The translations under genes and the position numbers were made by a program. This document shows positions 37,507 to 49,680 of a DNA stretch of 64,000 nucleotides, piece after piece. This stretch comes from Parietaria judaica. Lineage: Eukaryota; Streptophyta; Magnoliopsida; Rosales; Urticaceae. Every line of letters starts with the position of its first letter. Positions within the stretch are counted from its first letter, which is position 1. The stretch spans positions 11,428,501 through 11,492,500 of the forward strand of contig OX940862.1 of assembly GCA_954871525.1 (NCBI GenBank), written 5' to 3'. Below the pieces are notes generated by a model. The model saw only the letters and a list, made by a program, of their open reading frames with translations. It was not told the origin of the DNA and searched no databases.

Positions 37507-40500
37507 AATTGTGTTACTTTTTTGCTATGTACTTCATACATTGTTTGGACCTTTTTCATGGACACGTAGCATTGCTATTCTTCAAGAGAGATAGTACAAA
37601 ATAAAAGTGCTTGTGTTTATGATGCCAAATTAACCAATTACTAAACTTAGATACGAGAAATTAAATTTTCAACCTTTGATAGTTTATAAAAAAGCCTAAT
37701 CAACTTATTGAATGTTGTACTAACAATATTTATGTGTACTTGTAACAAATCTAAACATGCATGCACATATGAAAATGCCTTCTAATATACCATTCTAAAA
37801 TAATGGATAGGAATATTGGACCCAATTTCAAAAGAAATCAATTTTTATTTATTTTATATGGTTTTTTTAAAATACATATATATATATATATATCACCATT
37901 TTCGCTCAAAAGCACTCATATTTTGGCTAATGGTCCATTTTGGAGCACAAAATCTTCTAGAATCTTTTCTTTTTTCCCCTCAATATGGTTCTCTTACCAA
38001 TACCAAGAATTACATTTTAGACTATTTTCTTCTTTTATAATATTTGGTGTACCAAAGAAACAAGCTCTGAATTTTGTTCCTAGTTGACTAATCATAAATC
38101 AAACTTGTCCATATATATCCACATTTCTTGTCATCAATATAATTTTGTTTATCTATTATTATCCACTATATAAATGCCCCATTTATATTCTCAGCAAAAT
38201 ACCAAATATTCAACCTTTTGGTATAAGAATATTAAATATTAGGAAAATTATTATTTTTAAAATTGTGGTAAATATATGCTTTATAGTTCCTTTTTGTATA
38301 TAGTGATTAGTATTGCTGTGTTTTAGATTAACGTTAATATTACTAATTCATTTTTATATGTAAAATCAACTACATCTACATTAGCTTGTTTAACAAAAGT
38401 ATGGCCTATTATTTAAATTCTGTATCTCTGAGCTGTAGATTTATATACATTCTCTAAGCTTGGAAATGCCCTGATTTTTATTTTTTATTTTTTATAACGT
38501 TTCTTCAACTACCATGTAACACCATACTGACATGCACCATATTAATATATTAATATCGATGAAAATATTGATAGTCATACAAAAAATTAGTATACAGTGT
38601 CACTCGTCTATTTAGAGTTTAGCTGTATTGTATATGTTAAGTTGTGTATCAAATTGAGTGTTATTATACTATGCTAAGTTGCTAACATATCGAGTATTAT
38701 CGTTAAATATATAAATTAAATTATAAGAAAAATCCAAAAATAAATATATTTGAACTCAAATCTTGAAAATTGCAAGTGATTTGTTTGACATGCAAAACAC
38801 AAAACAAACATGTTCATAGATGCGGAGCTTTGTTCGAAACTTTTTGTTTTTCTTGGTTCTATAATCTATTATTCTTTGCTGTAAATATGAATTAAAAATG
38901 AAAATACCAAGACAAACTTATCAGTAATTACAAATTAAAAGTCAAATTTGTGAGATCTTCGAGAAGTATATATGCGCATCCAATGTTGTTAGTTTCAAGA
39001 TGGAATATTTGCGGTTAACAATATACCACATCATTGATTCTTATAAATTATTACATTAAATATATAACAAATACAGAAGCTGAATTAGCCAATATTTTGA
39101 AATTCTAAAAATCCGGTTTTGACCATTGAATTATGATTTACAAACAATGGACCGAGTATATTGTATAAAACCATAGTAAAGCAATAAAAAAACAAAACAA
39201 GCATGTGATTTTTTTTTCTTCTTCTTCTTGAACCTAAAGCCGAAAGGTTGGAAACTTTTAAGTTTTAATTGATAAATTTTCTCGGTCATCATTGTAGGGG
39301 TAAAGTCCTACACTTTTTTATATAAAATATGAATATGAATATATGATCCTAGGAAAGTTCAACATTTTTTACTATACATATTCGAACGGTCCAATGCATG
39401 TTTATCCAACAAAGATCACTACTTGAATGTTTAAGATCATTACGCTGCACAATTTTTGAGAAGAATGAAAATAAATAAGAGAAAATGATTTTGAATCATT
39501 CGTACAATTTTTTTTAATTATTCAACAACATTCGAAGAACAAAAATGGAAGATTATTTATAATATTCTATTGAGATAAAGAATTGTTTTTACTATAAAAA
39601 AATACCATTCGTACAAATAAAGATATTTTGGATGTTTAGTAACTTGTAGATCAAAGATTTGTGGAATTAAAAGAATTAATTTCTGTTTTTAGCTTCAAAA
39701 CTTATTGTTTGTTGACTTTTTTCCACTATATATTTTGTTATGAATTAAACTTATTTGCGTGTGTAGGTGTTGTAATAAAAGTCAAAGAAATAAAACGGGG
39801 TTTGCTTGAGAGATTATTAGTGGGTTGACATGGGAACCACAAAACGACTATTGTGATGATGTGCACGTGTGGTGATGGTGATCATAGTCTCATGTGCCGT
39901 AATTATAATATTAAAACACCTAAATAATTCAAAAGAAAATAAAATGACGAAAAAAGAGAGAGACATCATTAAGGGGAAAACCCCACCATTGGCCTCATGC
40001 CCACAAGCAATGATTCATTATGAAATGATGCATACTCATCATATTATTATTATATTTTTATATGCACAACAAAAACAAACGTTTGTGTCACATAATCAAA
40101 TATTAAAGTATATGTTTAGTCCATGATCAATGACGAACCATCGGCTTCCTTGGACATCAAAGATAGTTTACAACGGAAATAAATAAATTATGAATTTGTC
40201 TAATAAAAATACGATACAAAATAGAAAATAAATAGTTATCGAGACATTGTTCAATAAAAAAAAACGAGTTTGATCGGAGTTTTCAATATGAAGTTATAAT
40301 GTACTAGATTTGATCATTTATAAAATTTTATATAATTAGTAAAGCCGTATGTAAATGTATGCAATTTACATACATGCATGTGAAACGGCTCATTCTCACT
40401 ATCCACTAGATAGACAATAATGATTACAATAATTTTGTTAGTCAAATATTAAGAGATATTAAATAATTAACTCGTTTTTTTTTTCTTCTTCTTTTTCAAA

Positions 40501-40628
40501 GTGTTTATTTGTTGTCAAAGCGGTAAAGGTGCACATACATATCTTTTGTTGATCAGGAGATTAATGATATATTATTTATTTAGTTTACTTTTATAAAGAA
40601 TAACAAGTTATATTGTTTAATCACTCCC

Positions 40629-41401
40629 TGTTATGGGTATTTTTCGAAGCCTAGAAAAATTATGGCCCAGCCCAAAAAACCTGCCCAAAAGGCTTAAAAG
40701 ACTAAAAAAGTCCACATATACGACCTGGGCCCACCGCAAAAAAGTCAGCGGGACTCGGCGCCAAAAGTCAAAGGAGCTCGGCTCAAAAAGTCAACCTAAA
40801 AAGTCAACGGGACTCGGCCCGAATAAAGACAGTAAAAGTTTTGTTACTTTTACCACAAAAGGGCTTTAAATTAATTAAAAGCACCGCGCACCGCGCACCG
40901 CGCACCGAGCACCGCGCACCGCGCACCGAGCACCGCGCACCGCGCACCGCGCACCGCGCACCGCGCAAGCAATATCATAATTGCTCAGGGGCCCATCAAA
41001 GTAATTATTAATTACTAAGAGGTCCTTGCATCCTTCTATAAATAGAAGCTCATTTCAATCAAAACGGTAACTTCAACAACTCAGATCAACTCACAAAAAA
41101 CGCTCTAAAGCGATAAAACCTCCGTTTTCCATTCTCTTAAATATCCCGACTTAAATACCCGACTAATGTTGAGCGTCGGAGGTGGATACGGAGGCACCCC
41201 CTCCGTACCCCCTTAAAGTTCACGTTTGTTTCATTATTTCAGCAAGATATACGGAGACGGAGTTCTGGAAGATATTTCCGGCTTATCAAGAAATACCAAT
41301 CAAGCTTCAAGACCCCCTTTGACTGTCAAGAGGTCATTGGGCCCGGCCCAAAATCAAGACTTGGGCCGCTTTAAGTGTTGATCCATTTTTCGGCATTAAC
41401 A
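40629..41401 (+). repeat. 5' LTR (773 bp)
   Basis: Begins TGTTATGGG and ends GCATTAACA. It contains 12 units of a heptamer GCACCGC/GCACCGA (40881-40965) and a TATA box CTATAAATAG (41036-41045) that would start genomic RNA. The 78-residue open frame at 40633-40869 is duplicated exactly in the other LTR and is not protein-like. Confidence 0.95.
41037..41044 (+). promoter_or_regulatory. LTR promoter TATA box
   Basis: TATAAATA in the 5' LTR, repeated at 44927-44934 in the 3' LTR. Its position before the R/U5-like second half of the LTR suits a pol II start for the element RNA. Confidence 0.6.
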
Positions 41402-41420
41402 TTTTGGCGCTAGAAGGAGG
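41402..41420 (+). other. Primer-binding-site-like sequence
   Basis: TTTTGGCGCTAGAAGGAGG directly follows the 5' LTR. The TGGCGC start is common in plant Ty3/Gypsy primer sites; the matching tRNA cannot be fixed by eye. Confidence 0.65.
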
Positions 41421-41804
41421 GGGCTCGTCAAAATTCAAGCCTCGAGTCCCTACCAGCACGTTCAACAGTCTCATACTCAGTCTCAACCGGCCCTCGGACA
41501 TGACCGGTCCGTAAGATCGCCGCCCACAGTTAAGTGCAAATCGTCACATGTCATTCCAGTCACCGCCATCCTCGTTGGGTGGCCAAAGGGCGTACACAGG
41601 CCAGCTCAAGGCGAAACCCCCGGCGAAGGAGGCGACTCAGCTTCTCGCAGATTACGCACGCAGATCAGCCAAGATCGTCATGACTCACAACCTTCGCCTA
41701 TTTTTAGGCTCAATTGCTAAGGAAGAAAGCCCTTTCACCATCGCCGGAAGCTCGCAACACCGAGCACGAAATCGTTGCTTGCCAAAGAGCCACTTTGACC
41801 GCGA

Positions 41805-42625
41805 GTGAAGTCCGAAGCTCAAAGAAGACGCCAAAGGCTCAACAGGATAAAAGGAGCAAAGTATAAAGCCCGAAGACGACGCTAAAGGCTCATCAGGGAA
41901 AGACGAGTGAAGTCCGAAGCCCGAAGACAACGTCAAAGGCTCATCAGGAAAACACGAAGTCTGAAGCCCAAAAATGACGCGAAAGGCTCATCAGGGAAAA
42001 TTGACGAACAAAGTCTAAAGCCCGAAGACGACGCCAAAGGCTCACAAAGGAAAGACAAAGTTTGAATCCCGAAGATGACGCCAAAAGCTCAACAGGGTAA
42101 ACGACGAACAAAGTCTAAAGCCCGAAGACGATGCCAAAGACTCATTAGGGAAAGACAACTGTCAAAGACCGACGCCCGATGGTGACGTCATAGGCTCATC
42201 AGGAGAAGACGCCGGTCATAGTCCAAATCCCGAAGACGACGATCAAAAGCTCGTCAGGAAGAAATGACGGTCAAAATCCGAAGCTCAAAGAAGACGCCAA
42301 AGGCTCAATAGGATAAAAGGAGCAAAGTATAAAGCCCGAAGACGACGCTAAAGGCTCATCAGGGAAAGACAGGTGAAGTCCGAAGCCCGAAGACAACGCC
42401 AAAGGCTCATCAGGGAAAGACGAAGTCTGAAGCCCGAAGACGATGCCAAAGGTTCAACAGAATGAAACGACGAGTGAAGTCGAAAACCTGGGTACGACTC
42501 AAAAGGCTCACCAGGAAAATCAACAGACAAAGTATAAAATATGACAATGGCGCCGAAGGCTCATCAAGACAAGACAACGACCAAAGTTGGAAGCTCGAAA
42601 ATGACACCGAAGGCCTGATCCGTTT
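41805..42625. repeat. Tandem array 1: GAAGACGACGCCAAAGGCTC units
   Basis: Imperfect repeats of roughly 45-60 bases with the core GAAGACGACGCCAAAGGCTC followed by ATCAGGGAAAGAC. Above this there is a longer duplication: a segment of about 130 bases starting TCCGAAGCTCAAAGAAGACG at 41811 recurs at 42277, an offset of 466 bases. Confidence 0.85.
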
Positions 42626-42638
42626 ACCACGACGATCA

Positions 42639-42882
42639 AAGCTCAACAACCTTGAAATTCTCACCGGTCGCACTAGCGACGTCCAAATTTGCATTGATCG
42701 TCTTAATGATCTCAAGCTTTGCATTTGTCGTCTCGACAACCTAAAGCTTCGCATGGGCAGTCTCAACGACCTCAAGATTCATATCAGCCATCTCAACGAT
42801 CTTAAGCTTTACGTCAGCCATCTGTAAAACCTCAAGATTTGCCTTGATCACCTCAAAGACCTCGAGTTTCATCTCAGTTGCA
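42639..42882 (+). repeat. Tandem array 2: 30-bp units encoding a decapeptide repeat
   Basis: About eight 30-bp units that, in the frame from 42462, read as ten-residue repeats such as RLNDLKLCIC, RLDNLKLRMG, SLNDLKIHIS and HLNDLKLYVS. One TAA interrupts the frame at about 42828; the repeat continues in the same frame after it (NLKICLD, HLKDLEFHLS). Confidence 0.8.
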
Positions 42883-43089
42883 TGGTCAAAATTAGAACCG
42901 CGAAGACAAAGCAAACAAGTGAAAATGAAATCAAAATCTGAACTGAATGAAGACTTTCCAGATACAAAGCCGTGAAAGGTCGGATCTCAATCCCGCCGAC
43001 TCAGGCAGCAAAGCCGAGAAAGGCCGAATCTCAATCCCGCCAACTCAGGCAGCAAAGCCGAGAATGGCCGGATCTAAATCCCACCTACT

Positions 43090-44215
43090 CAGGAAACAAA
43101 AACAAACCGAGAAATAAGACGCTAAGGCGCAAAACTCGGTAAGACGCTACGTCGCGAAGGACCAGGAAATAAGAAGCTAAGGCGCAAAACCTGGCAAAAT
43201 ACCGAGAAGCAAGACGCTAAAGCGCGACCGGAAAAATGATAAAGATAAGACGTTACGGCGCGAAGGACCAGGAAGTAAGACGCTAAGGCGCAAAATCTGG
43301 CGAATACAAACCGAAAAATAAGACGCTAAGGCGCGAAACTCGGTAAGACAGTACGGCGCGAAAGACCAGAAGGTAAGACGCTAAGGCGCAAAATCTGGCG
43401 AATACAAACCGAAAAATAAGACGCTAAGGCGCGAAACTCGGTAAGACGCTACGGCGCGAAGGACCAGGAAATAAGAAGCTAAGGCGCAAAACCTGGCAAA
43501 ATACCGAGAAGCAAGACGCTAAAGCGCGACCGGAAAAATGATAAAGATAAGACGTTACGGCGCGAAGGACCAGGAAGTAAGACGCTAAGGCGCAAAATCT
43601 GGCGAATACAAACCGAAAAATAAGACGCTAAGGCGCGAAACTCGGTAAGACAGTACGGCGCGAAAGACCAGAAGGTAAGACGCTAAGGCGCAAAATCTGG
43701 CGAATACAAACCGAGAAATAAGACGCTAAGGCGCAAAACTCGGTAAGACGCTACGGCACGAAGGACCAGAAAATAAGAAGCTAAGGCGCAAAACCTGGCA
43801 AAATACCGAGAAGCAAGACGCTAAAGCGTGACCGGAAAAATGAGAAAGTAAGACGCTAAGGCGCAAAATCTGGCGAATACAAACCGAAAAATAAGACGCT
43901 AAGGCGCGAAACTCGGTAAAACGATACAGCGCGAAAGACCAGAAGGTAAGACGCTAAGGCGCAAAATCTGGCGAATACAAACCGAGAAATAAGACGCTAA
44001 GGCGCAAAACTCGGTAAGACGCTACGGCGCGAAGGACCAGGAAATAAGAAGCTAAGGCGCAAAACCTGGCAAAATACCGAGAAGCAAGACGCTAAAGCGC
44101 GACCGGAAAAATGATAAAGATAAGACGTTACGGCGCGAAGGACCAGGAAGTAAGACGCTAAAGGCGCGGCCGAAAAAATGATAAAGATAAGACGCAAAGG
44201 CGCAAAGGCCGAGAG
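43090..44215. repeat. Tandem array 3: AAGACGCTAAGGCGC units in a 302-bp higher-order repeat
   Basis: Short units around AAGACGCTAAGGCGCAAAA, alternating with CTCGGTAAGACGCTACGGCG and GACCAGGAAATAAGAAGC words. The landmark ACCAGRAAATAAGAAGCT occurs at 43161, 43463, 43765 and about 44036, i.e. steps of 302, 302 and 271 bases, a higher-order period. Confidence 0.9.
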
Positions 44216-44528
44216 GTTGATACATTTAGTCGCAAACTCCGACAAAAGACCAAAACAACTTGTCTTCAAAAGTTCAAAATCATAAGACGCCCAGGCGCAA
44301 ACACTGGCAGAAGCTCAAAACACAAAAGACACCCCAGCATGTCCAAGTTCTAAAAAAAAGCTCTCATGCTCACCCTTTTCCGGAAAAAACTGTAAGGTTA
44401 TCTCTGGAACGCCCCTATCAGCGTACATGGAATGTTGCCCCTTGGGACGCCCCCATATATCTTTAAAAGGGCAGATTGAAAAATCCCGCAACTTAAGGGA
44501 AATAGTTTTTCGCAAGGCGAAGCCATCC

Positions 44529-44546
44529 AAAAAACTGGGGGGTTAA
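44529..44546 (+). other. Polypurine tract of the LTR element
   Basis: AAAAAACTGGGGGGTTAA immediately before the 3' LTR start; the G-rich core is the expected plus-strand primer. Confidence 0.7.
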
Positions 44547-45291
44547 TGTTATGGGTATTTTTCGAAGCCTAGAAAAATTATGGCCCAGCCCAAAAAACCT
44601 GCCCAAAAGGCTTAAAAGACTAAAAAAGTCCACATATACGACCTGGGCTCACCGCAAAAAAGTCAGCGGGACTCGGCGCCAAAAGTCAAAGGAGCTCGGC
44701 TCAAAAAGTCAACCTAAAAAGTCAACGGGACTCGGCCCGAATAAAGACAGTAAAAGTTTTGTTACTTTTACCACAAAAGGGCTTTAAATTAATTAAAAGC
44801 ACCGCGCACCGCGCACCGAGCACCGAGCACCGCGCACCGCGCACCGCGCACCGCGCAAGCAATATCATAATTGCTCAGGGGCCCATCAAAGTAATTATTA
44901 ATTACTAAGAGGTCCCTGCATCCTTCTATAAATAGAAGCTCATTTCAATCAAAACGGTAACTTCAACAACTCAGATCAACTCACAAAAAACGCTCTAAAG
45001 CGATAAAACCTCCGTTTTCCATTCTCTTAAATATCCCGACTTAAATACCCGACTAATGTTGAGCGTCGGAGGTGGATACGGAGGCACCCCCTCCGTACCC
45101 CCTTAAAGTTCACGTTTGTTTCATTATTTCAGCAAGATATACGGAGACGGAGTTCTGGAAGATATTTCCGGCTTATCAAGAAATACCAATCAAGCTTCAA
45201 GACCCCCTTTGACTGTCAAGAGGTCATTGGGCCCGGCCCAAAATCAAGACTTGGGCCGCTTTAAGTGTTGATCCATTTTTCGGCATTAACA
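44547..45291 (+). repeat. 3' LTR (745 bp)
   Basis: Same start and end as the 5' LTR. It has 8 heptamer units instead of 12, which accounts exactly for the 28-base length difference. By eye only two substitutions separate the LTRs (GGGCCCACC/GGGCTCACC and GGTCCTTGC/GGTCCCTGC). Confidence 0.95.
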
Positions 45292-45296
45292 CTCCC

Positions 45297-46697
45297 TATC
45301 ATTGAGCTGTTACCAAATTTAAATAATTGAGATATTGATGGTCCTGAAAATTGAAATTTGTGCTCGTATAGAATGGGGATAATTTTTGTTTTCTTATAAG
45401 ACTGAGAAGAAGAAAAAAAACGTTCTTCTTAAATTATTTTTCCATATATATAATATAAATAAACTAGTTAGTAGTTACTAAACCTGTTTCGGTATAGTAT
45501 TCTCTATTCTGAATTTCTGATGAACGAAGACTGAAAAGTCAAACTTGCATGAATAGAGACAAATGTATTAATTATTAAACCAAAAAAAAACAAGGCCAAA
45601 AAACCACCCTAGTAACAATACGACCAAAACACAAAAAACGAGGTACGTTTTGTTTATGATGCGAAAGAAGATCGAATGTTTGAGCACCTAAACGACATTG
45701 CAATGCAAGGACGCAACACATTAATTATATATATATATATATATATATTAATTTAGTATACTATATTATAGACATAAATAATGTAGTGTAGTGTAGTGAA
45801 CAGCAGTTGTAGGTGAAGCAATAACACAGCTACACCTCTGCATAATGGTCTACGAAAGTTGAAATGAAATCTACATAACTCGATGATTGTTGGTTGCTTA
45901 TTGAAGCTAATGACTCAACATATGATATGACATTAATCACAACAATAATGAACACATAAAATACGTTTCCTCCAAATAATAATAATAATAAAATACATTT
46001 CCTCGTGTACACGTGGAATTAAATTTCCACGTCTTTCATAAATATTTGCACATTAGAATTTACGTAGTCAACTATTAGAATATATCAAAAAAAGCATAAT
46101 GGTAGAGAATAAAAGAAAATTATAAGAATAATGAGTCAACTCCCTCACTCTTAATATGTGTAGGCGTTGAATATTATCTAAATATTCGTGAAAGAATCAA
46201 ACAAGAACTTGTTCCCTTCAAAGTTGAGACCTAAATAAATACAAAAGATCAAGGAAAGAAGGAGGGGCATATTTAAAGCAGACAACTTTTCTCCACTATT
46301 TCTTCAACTTCAACCCAAACGTGCTTTTCTTTTCTTTTCTTATTATTTTTATTATATCGAAATAATTATATTTTACCAAAACGCAAAGGTCAAAACAAAA
46401 TCCTCAAAAACCCATCAAACGCTCAAGCTTGCCACATCTCTCTCTTCTTCTTCTTCTTCCATGGCGGCGAAGAACATCACCAACCAATAGCAACAGAAGT
46501 AATATTAATAGCGATCTCAAACTTCTCAGACCACTTATTAATAAGCTGTTCTAGCTTCTCTCTCTCTCTGTAAACCCTTCTCTCGGTTTCCGAGCTCTGT
46601 TACTACTTTTCTCAAACCCCGTTCTCTCTCTCTCACCGGAGAGCTCGAATCAAGCGATTTGAAGATCTGGGTTCTGCGAAAGCTTCAGTCTTTAGAA
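45297..46697. other. Intergenic region and leader upstream of the WAV3-like gene
   Basis: About 1.4 kb. AT-rich with an AT run at 45727-45748. From about 46430 it becomes CT-rich leader. A nine-codon upstream ORF (MAAKNITNQ) starts at 46461, 208 bases past which the main frame begins at 46698. No other gene is seen. Confidence 0.5.
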
Positions 46698-49680
46698 ATG
46701 GGAAGCAAATGGAGGAAAGCCAAGATAGCTCTGTGTTTGCACGTTGCCAAAACACAAGACGACGATTCTTCTTCTTCTTCGTCTTCGTCTTTGGCCGATA
46801 ATGGCTTCGGCGCCGCCGGGAGACTGTCGGACGCGGCGCTGCTCTCGCCGGAGCGTGGGCCCACGCGCTCCCCGCACGGCCTCAAGCTCGCCAAGAGCTC
46901 AAGCAAATCTTCCAAGGTTTGTTCTTTCTTTCCACTTAGCTCTCTGTTTTTTTTTGTTTTTTTTTGTTTTTTGAATATTAAGCCTGTTTATTTAATTTGT
47001 TTAATTATAATTTATGCAAGAACAAAGTCTAGTGATACTTTGACTTTTGTTATTGAATTTGGATTTTTGTTCATCAATTATTAGTTTCAGATAAACCAAG
47101 ATCCTGAGATTTATGTTCGAGATTGTTTGTTAGTATTAATGGGCAACTATGTCATCTTCAATCAAGACCATCCTTTTGTTAGACTAAGTGGTAAAAGATG
47201 TCAATTTCTTTTTTACCCTTTCTATTCTCAGAAGGGTAAAAACGGGAAGTCATTGTTTTGGTCATCTGTCTGACTTACAATTTGAGTTTCATGGAAGAAG
47301 AAATACAAACTAGTTTCCAACAATAATCAACTTTGATTTCATCCTTCGTGTGGTAAATTTACTTGTCATATTCTCCGAAAACTAAAAATTCCCTCATTTT
47401 ATTTTAATCCTTGATTAATTTTGGTCCACGATCACCTCCCTAAAAAGCCACACCTTTGGTTTTTTCTAGGTATTTGACTCTTAATATATTTGTTTTATTT
47501 AATTGGATTTTATTGACAAGATCTAAACTCTTTGAATCTCTCCATGAAAAAGAAAAGGTTTAAATTTGGGTGATAATTGTAGTAGCTTTTGGGTAACCCA
47601 ATAAAAGAGTAACATTGTGCGCAACAACCACAAAGACATGAAGAGTTTATCGTCTCAAATGCATTTTTATGCAGAAAGTTTACTTTTCTTTTTCCCTTTT
47701 GGTAAATAAATGGTCCCCTTTTGTTTCAAACTTTCCAATGCGTTGACCATTCTTATCTTTTTTTGCTATCTTGTATTGTTTAGTAATCAAAGTAATTCTT
47801 CTTTACGGATTTGAGAAATGATTGAATTTGTTATGTCTTAACAGACGTGCTCGATCTGCCTGAACAAGATGAAGCAAGGTGGCGGCCACGCCATCTTCAC
47901 CGGCGAGTGCTCTCACTCCTTCCACTTCCACTGCATCACCTCCAACGTCAAGCACGGGAACCAGATTTGCCCGGTTTGTCGTGCCAAGTGGACAGAAATC
48001 CCTCTTCAGGGCCCCACTCCTGTTCCTTCTCCGGTAAGACCCAGCGTTGGTGCCGCTGGATTCCACCGCCTCCCTCCGCTGCACCGCCGGCAAGGCGTCC
48101 CTCTCTTCCAGGGCCCTGAGCCTGGTGTTTTCGACGACGATGAGTCCTTGGGAGATCCACACGAGAAAGAGGTTCCTGACATAGGAACCAGTCCCTCCCG
48201 GACAGTGGAGATCAAGACCTACCCGGAAGTCTCTGCCGCGCCAAGGGCGAATTCGTATGATGATTTCACTGTTTTGGTCCATATGAAAGCCGCGTCTGTG
48301 GTCGATAGAGGCATCTCCGGAGAGAACCACCGTGTGGGTGTTTTTCAGAAGCTCGGCCAGGTGACAAGCCGATGCGCGCCGGTGGACCTGGTGACGGTGC
48401 TGGACATCAGCGGAAGCATGGCGGGCACAAAGCTGGCATTGCTGAAGAGGGCAATGGGGTTCGTGATACAGAACCTACGATCGAACGACCGGCTGTCGGT
48501 CATCGCATTCTCATCGACGGCGCGGCGGCTCTTCCCGCTGCGGCGGATGACAGATGCTGGGAGGCAGCACGCGCTGCAAGCTGTTAACTCGCTGGTGGCC
48601 AATGGCGGGACCAACATTGCCGAGGGGCTGAGGAAAGGTGCCAAGGTGATGTCTGACCGGAGAGGGAAAAACCCTGTCGCTAGTATTATTCTTTTGTCTG
48701 ACGGGCAGGATACTTACACCGTCAACGGAAATGGAAACTCCGCCAGAACAAACCGGCCTCTGCCGAACTACCGGCTACTCCTCCCACTTTCGATAGGCAG
48801 CGAGAACGCCGGGTTTCAGATTCCTGTCCACACGTTTGGCTTCGGTGCGGATCACGATGCCTCATCGATGCACTCGATCTCGGAGATCTCTGGCGGAACG
48901 TTTTCTTTCATCGAGACTGAGTCCATCATCCAGGATGCTTTCGCGCAATGTATTGGTGGGCTCCTCAGTGTAGTGGCACAAGAGCTGCAGCTTACTGTGG
49001 AGTGCTCAAGCCCCGGTGTGCGGATCCGGTCGGTGAAAGCCGGAAGTTATCCGAGCCGGCTTGCAGCTGACGAACGGACAGGGGTCGTTGACATCGGCGA
49101 CCTGTATGCTGATGAGGAGAGAGATTTTCTGGTGTCAGTGCATTTTCCGGCAGAGAGGTTCGGAAATTCGACATCGTTGCTGAGGGTGAAGTGTGGTTAC
49201 AAAGACCCGTTGACGAAAGCGACGACAGTTTTGGATGGCGAGGAGGTTCGAGTGCAGAGGCCGGAGAAGGCAGTGACGGCAGCAGTATCAATAGAGGTTG
49301 ACCGGCAGCAGATCAGGCTGCGGGCAGCGGCGGCGATGGCAGAAGCCCGAGATGCTGCGGAGCACGGTGAGCTTGCCGGAGCAGCGGTGGTGTTGGAACA
49401 GTGCCGCCGAGAGATTTCTGAAAGCACAGCCGCAAGGGGGCGAGATTCGCTGTGGTTGGCGCTGGACGCAGAGCTGCGTGAGATGCAGGAGCGAATGGCG
49501 AGCCGCCATGTGTACGAGGCGTCTGGGCGGGCGTACATCCTCTCAGGACTGAGCTCGCACTCTTGGCAGCGGGCCACCGCGCGGGGCGACTCAACAGATG
49601 GGGCCAGCCTCCTGCGAGCTTACCAGACGCCCTCCATGGCCAACATGCTATCCCGCTCGCACGGCCCAAAGCCGAGGTAG
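46698..49680 (+). CDS. WAV3-like: WAV3-family RING/vWA E3 ubiquitin-protein ligase
   Basis: RING-type E3 ligase; WAV3 and its homologues in Arabidopsis act in root gravitropism and auxin responses. Two exons, 46698-46916 and 47845-49680, GT-AG, give 684 residues. Exon 1 is a Ser-rich basic tail (MGSKWRKAKIALCLHVAKTQ) typical of the family. The RING spans 75-118 (CSIC ... CSHSFHFHC ... CPVC) and starts exactly at exon 2. A von Willebrand A domain follows with the MIDAS motif DISGS at 260-264, plus downstream GGTNIAEGL and LLSDGQD. A C-terminal vWA-associated region (VEVDRQQIRLRAAAAMAEA onward) completes the family layout. The start is the ATG at 46698; the frame is open further upstream but without an ATG. 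Which of the WAV3/WAVH group it is cannot be told by eye. Confidence 0.92.

Larger units (their letters stand above)
34752..40623. other. Large AT-rich gene-free region
   Basis: About 5.9 kb. The first 200 bases are the probable synaptotagmin 3' UTR. Microsatellites lie at 35182-35229 (ATT) and 37468-37504 (AT), and a self-complementary ACATGTATA cluster at 36890-36950. CCGG-rich sequence near 35700-35760 may be a transposon scrap. I see no gene, RNA gene or intact element. Confidence 0.5.
40629..45291 (+). mobile_element. Complete non-autonomous LTR retrotransposon made largely of tandem repeats
   Basis: A 4,663-bp element with TG...CA LTRs (40629-41401 and 44547-45291), a perfect 5-bp target duplication ctccc (40624-40628 and 45292-45296), a primer-binding-like TTTGGCGCTAGAAGG directly after the 5' LTR (41403), and a purine tract AAAACTGGGGGGTTAA before the 3' LTR. 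The interior is about 3.1 kb and encodes no gag, protease, reverse transcriptase or integrase that I can recognise. Instead it holds three families of tandem repeats (41805-42625, 42639-42882, 43090-44215). The LTRs differ by only two substitutions plus repeat number, so the insertion is recent. It must rely on another element's enzymes, like LARD-type derivatives. The PBS style suggests a Ty3/Gypsy (Tat-like) parent, which is inference. Confidence 0.93.

Noticed and set aside
40633..40869. 78-residue open frame, present identically at 44551-44787
   Set aside because: It lies wholly within the LTRs, is identical only because the LTRs are young duplicates, is Lys/Ser-biased and has no domain.
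42410..42827. Long open frames on both strands in the repeat field
   Set aside because: They follow from the repeat composition of the LTR element interior; only the 30-bp decapeptide repeat is structured enough to report.
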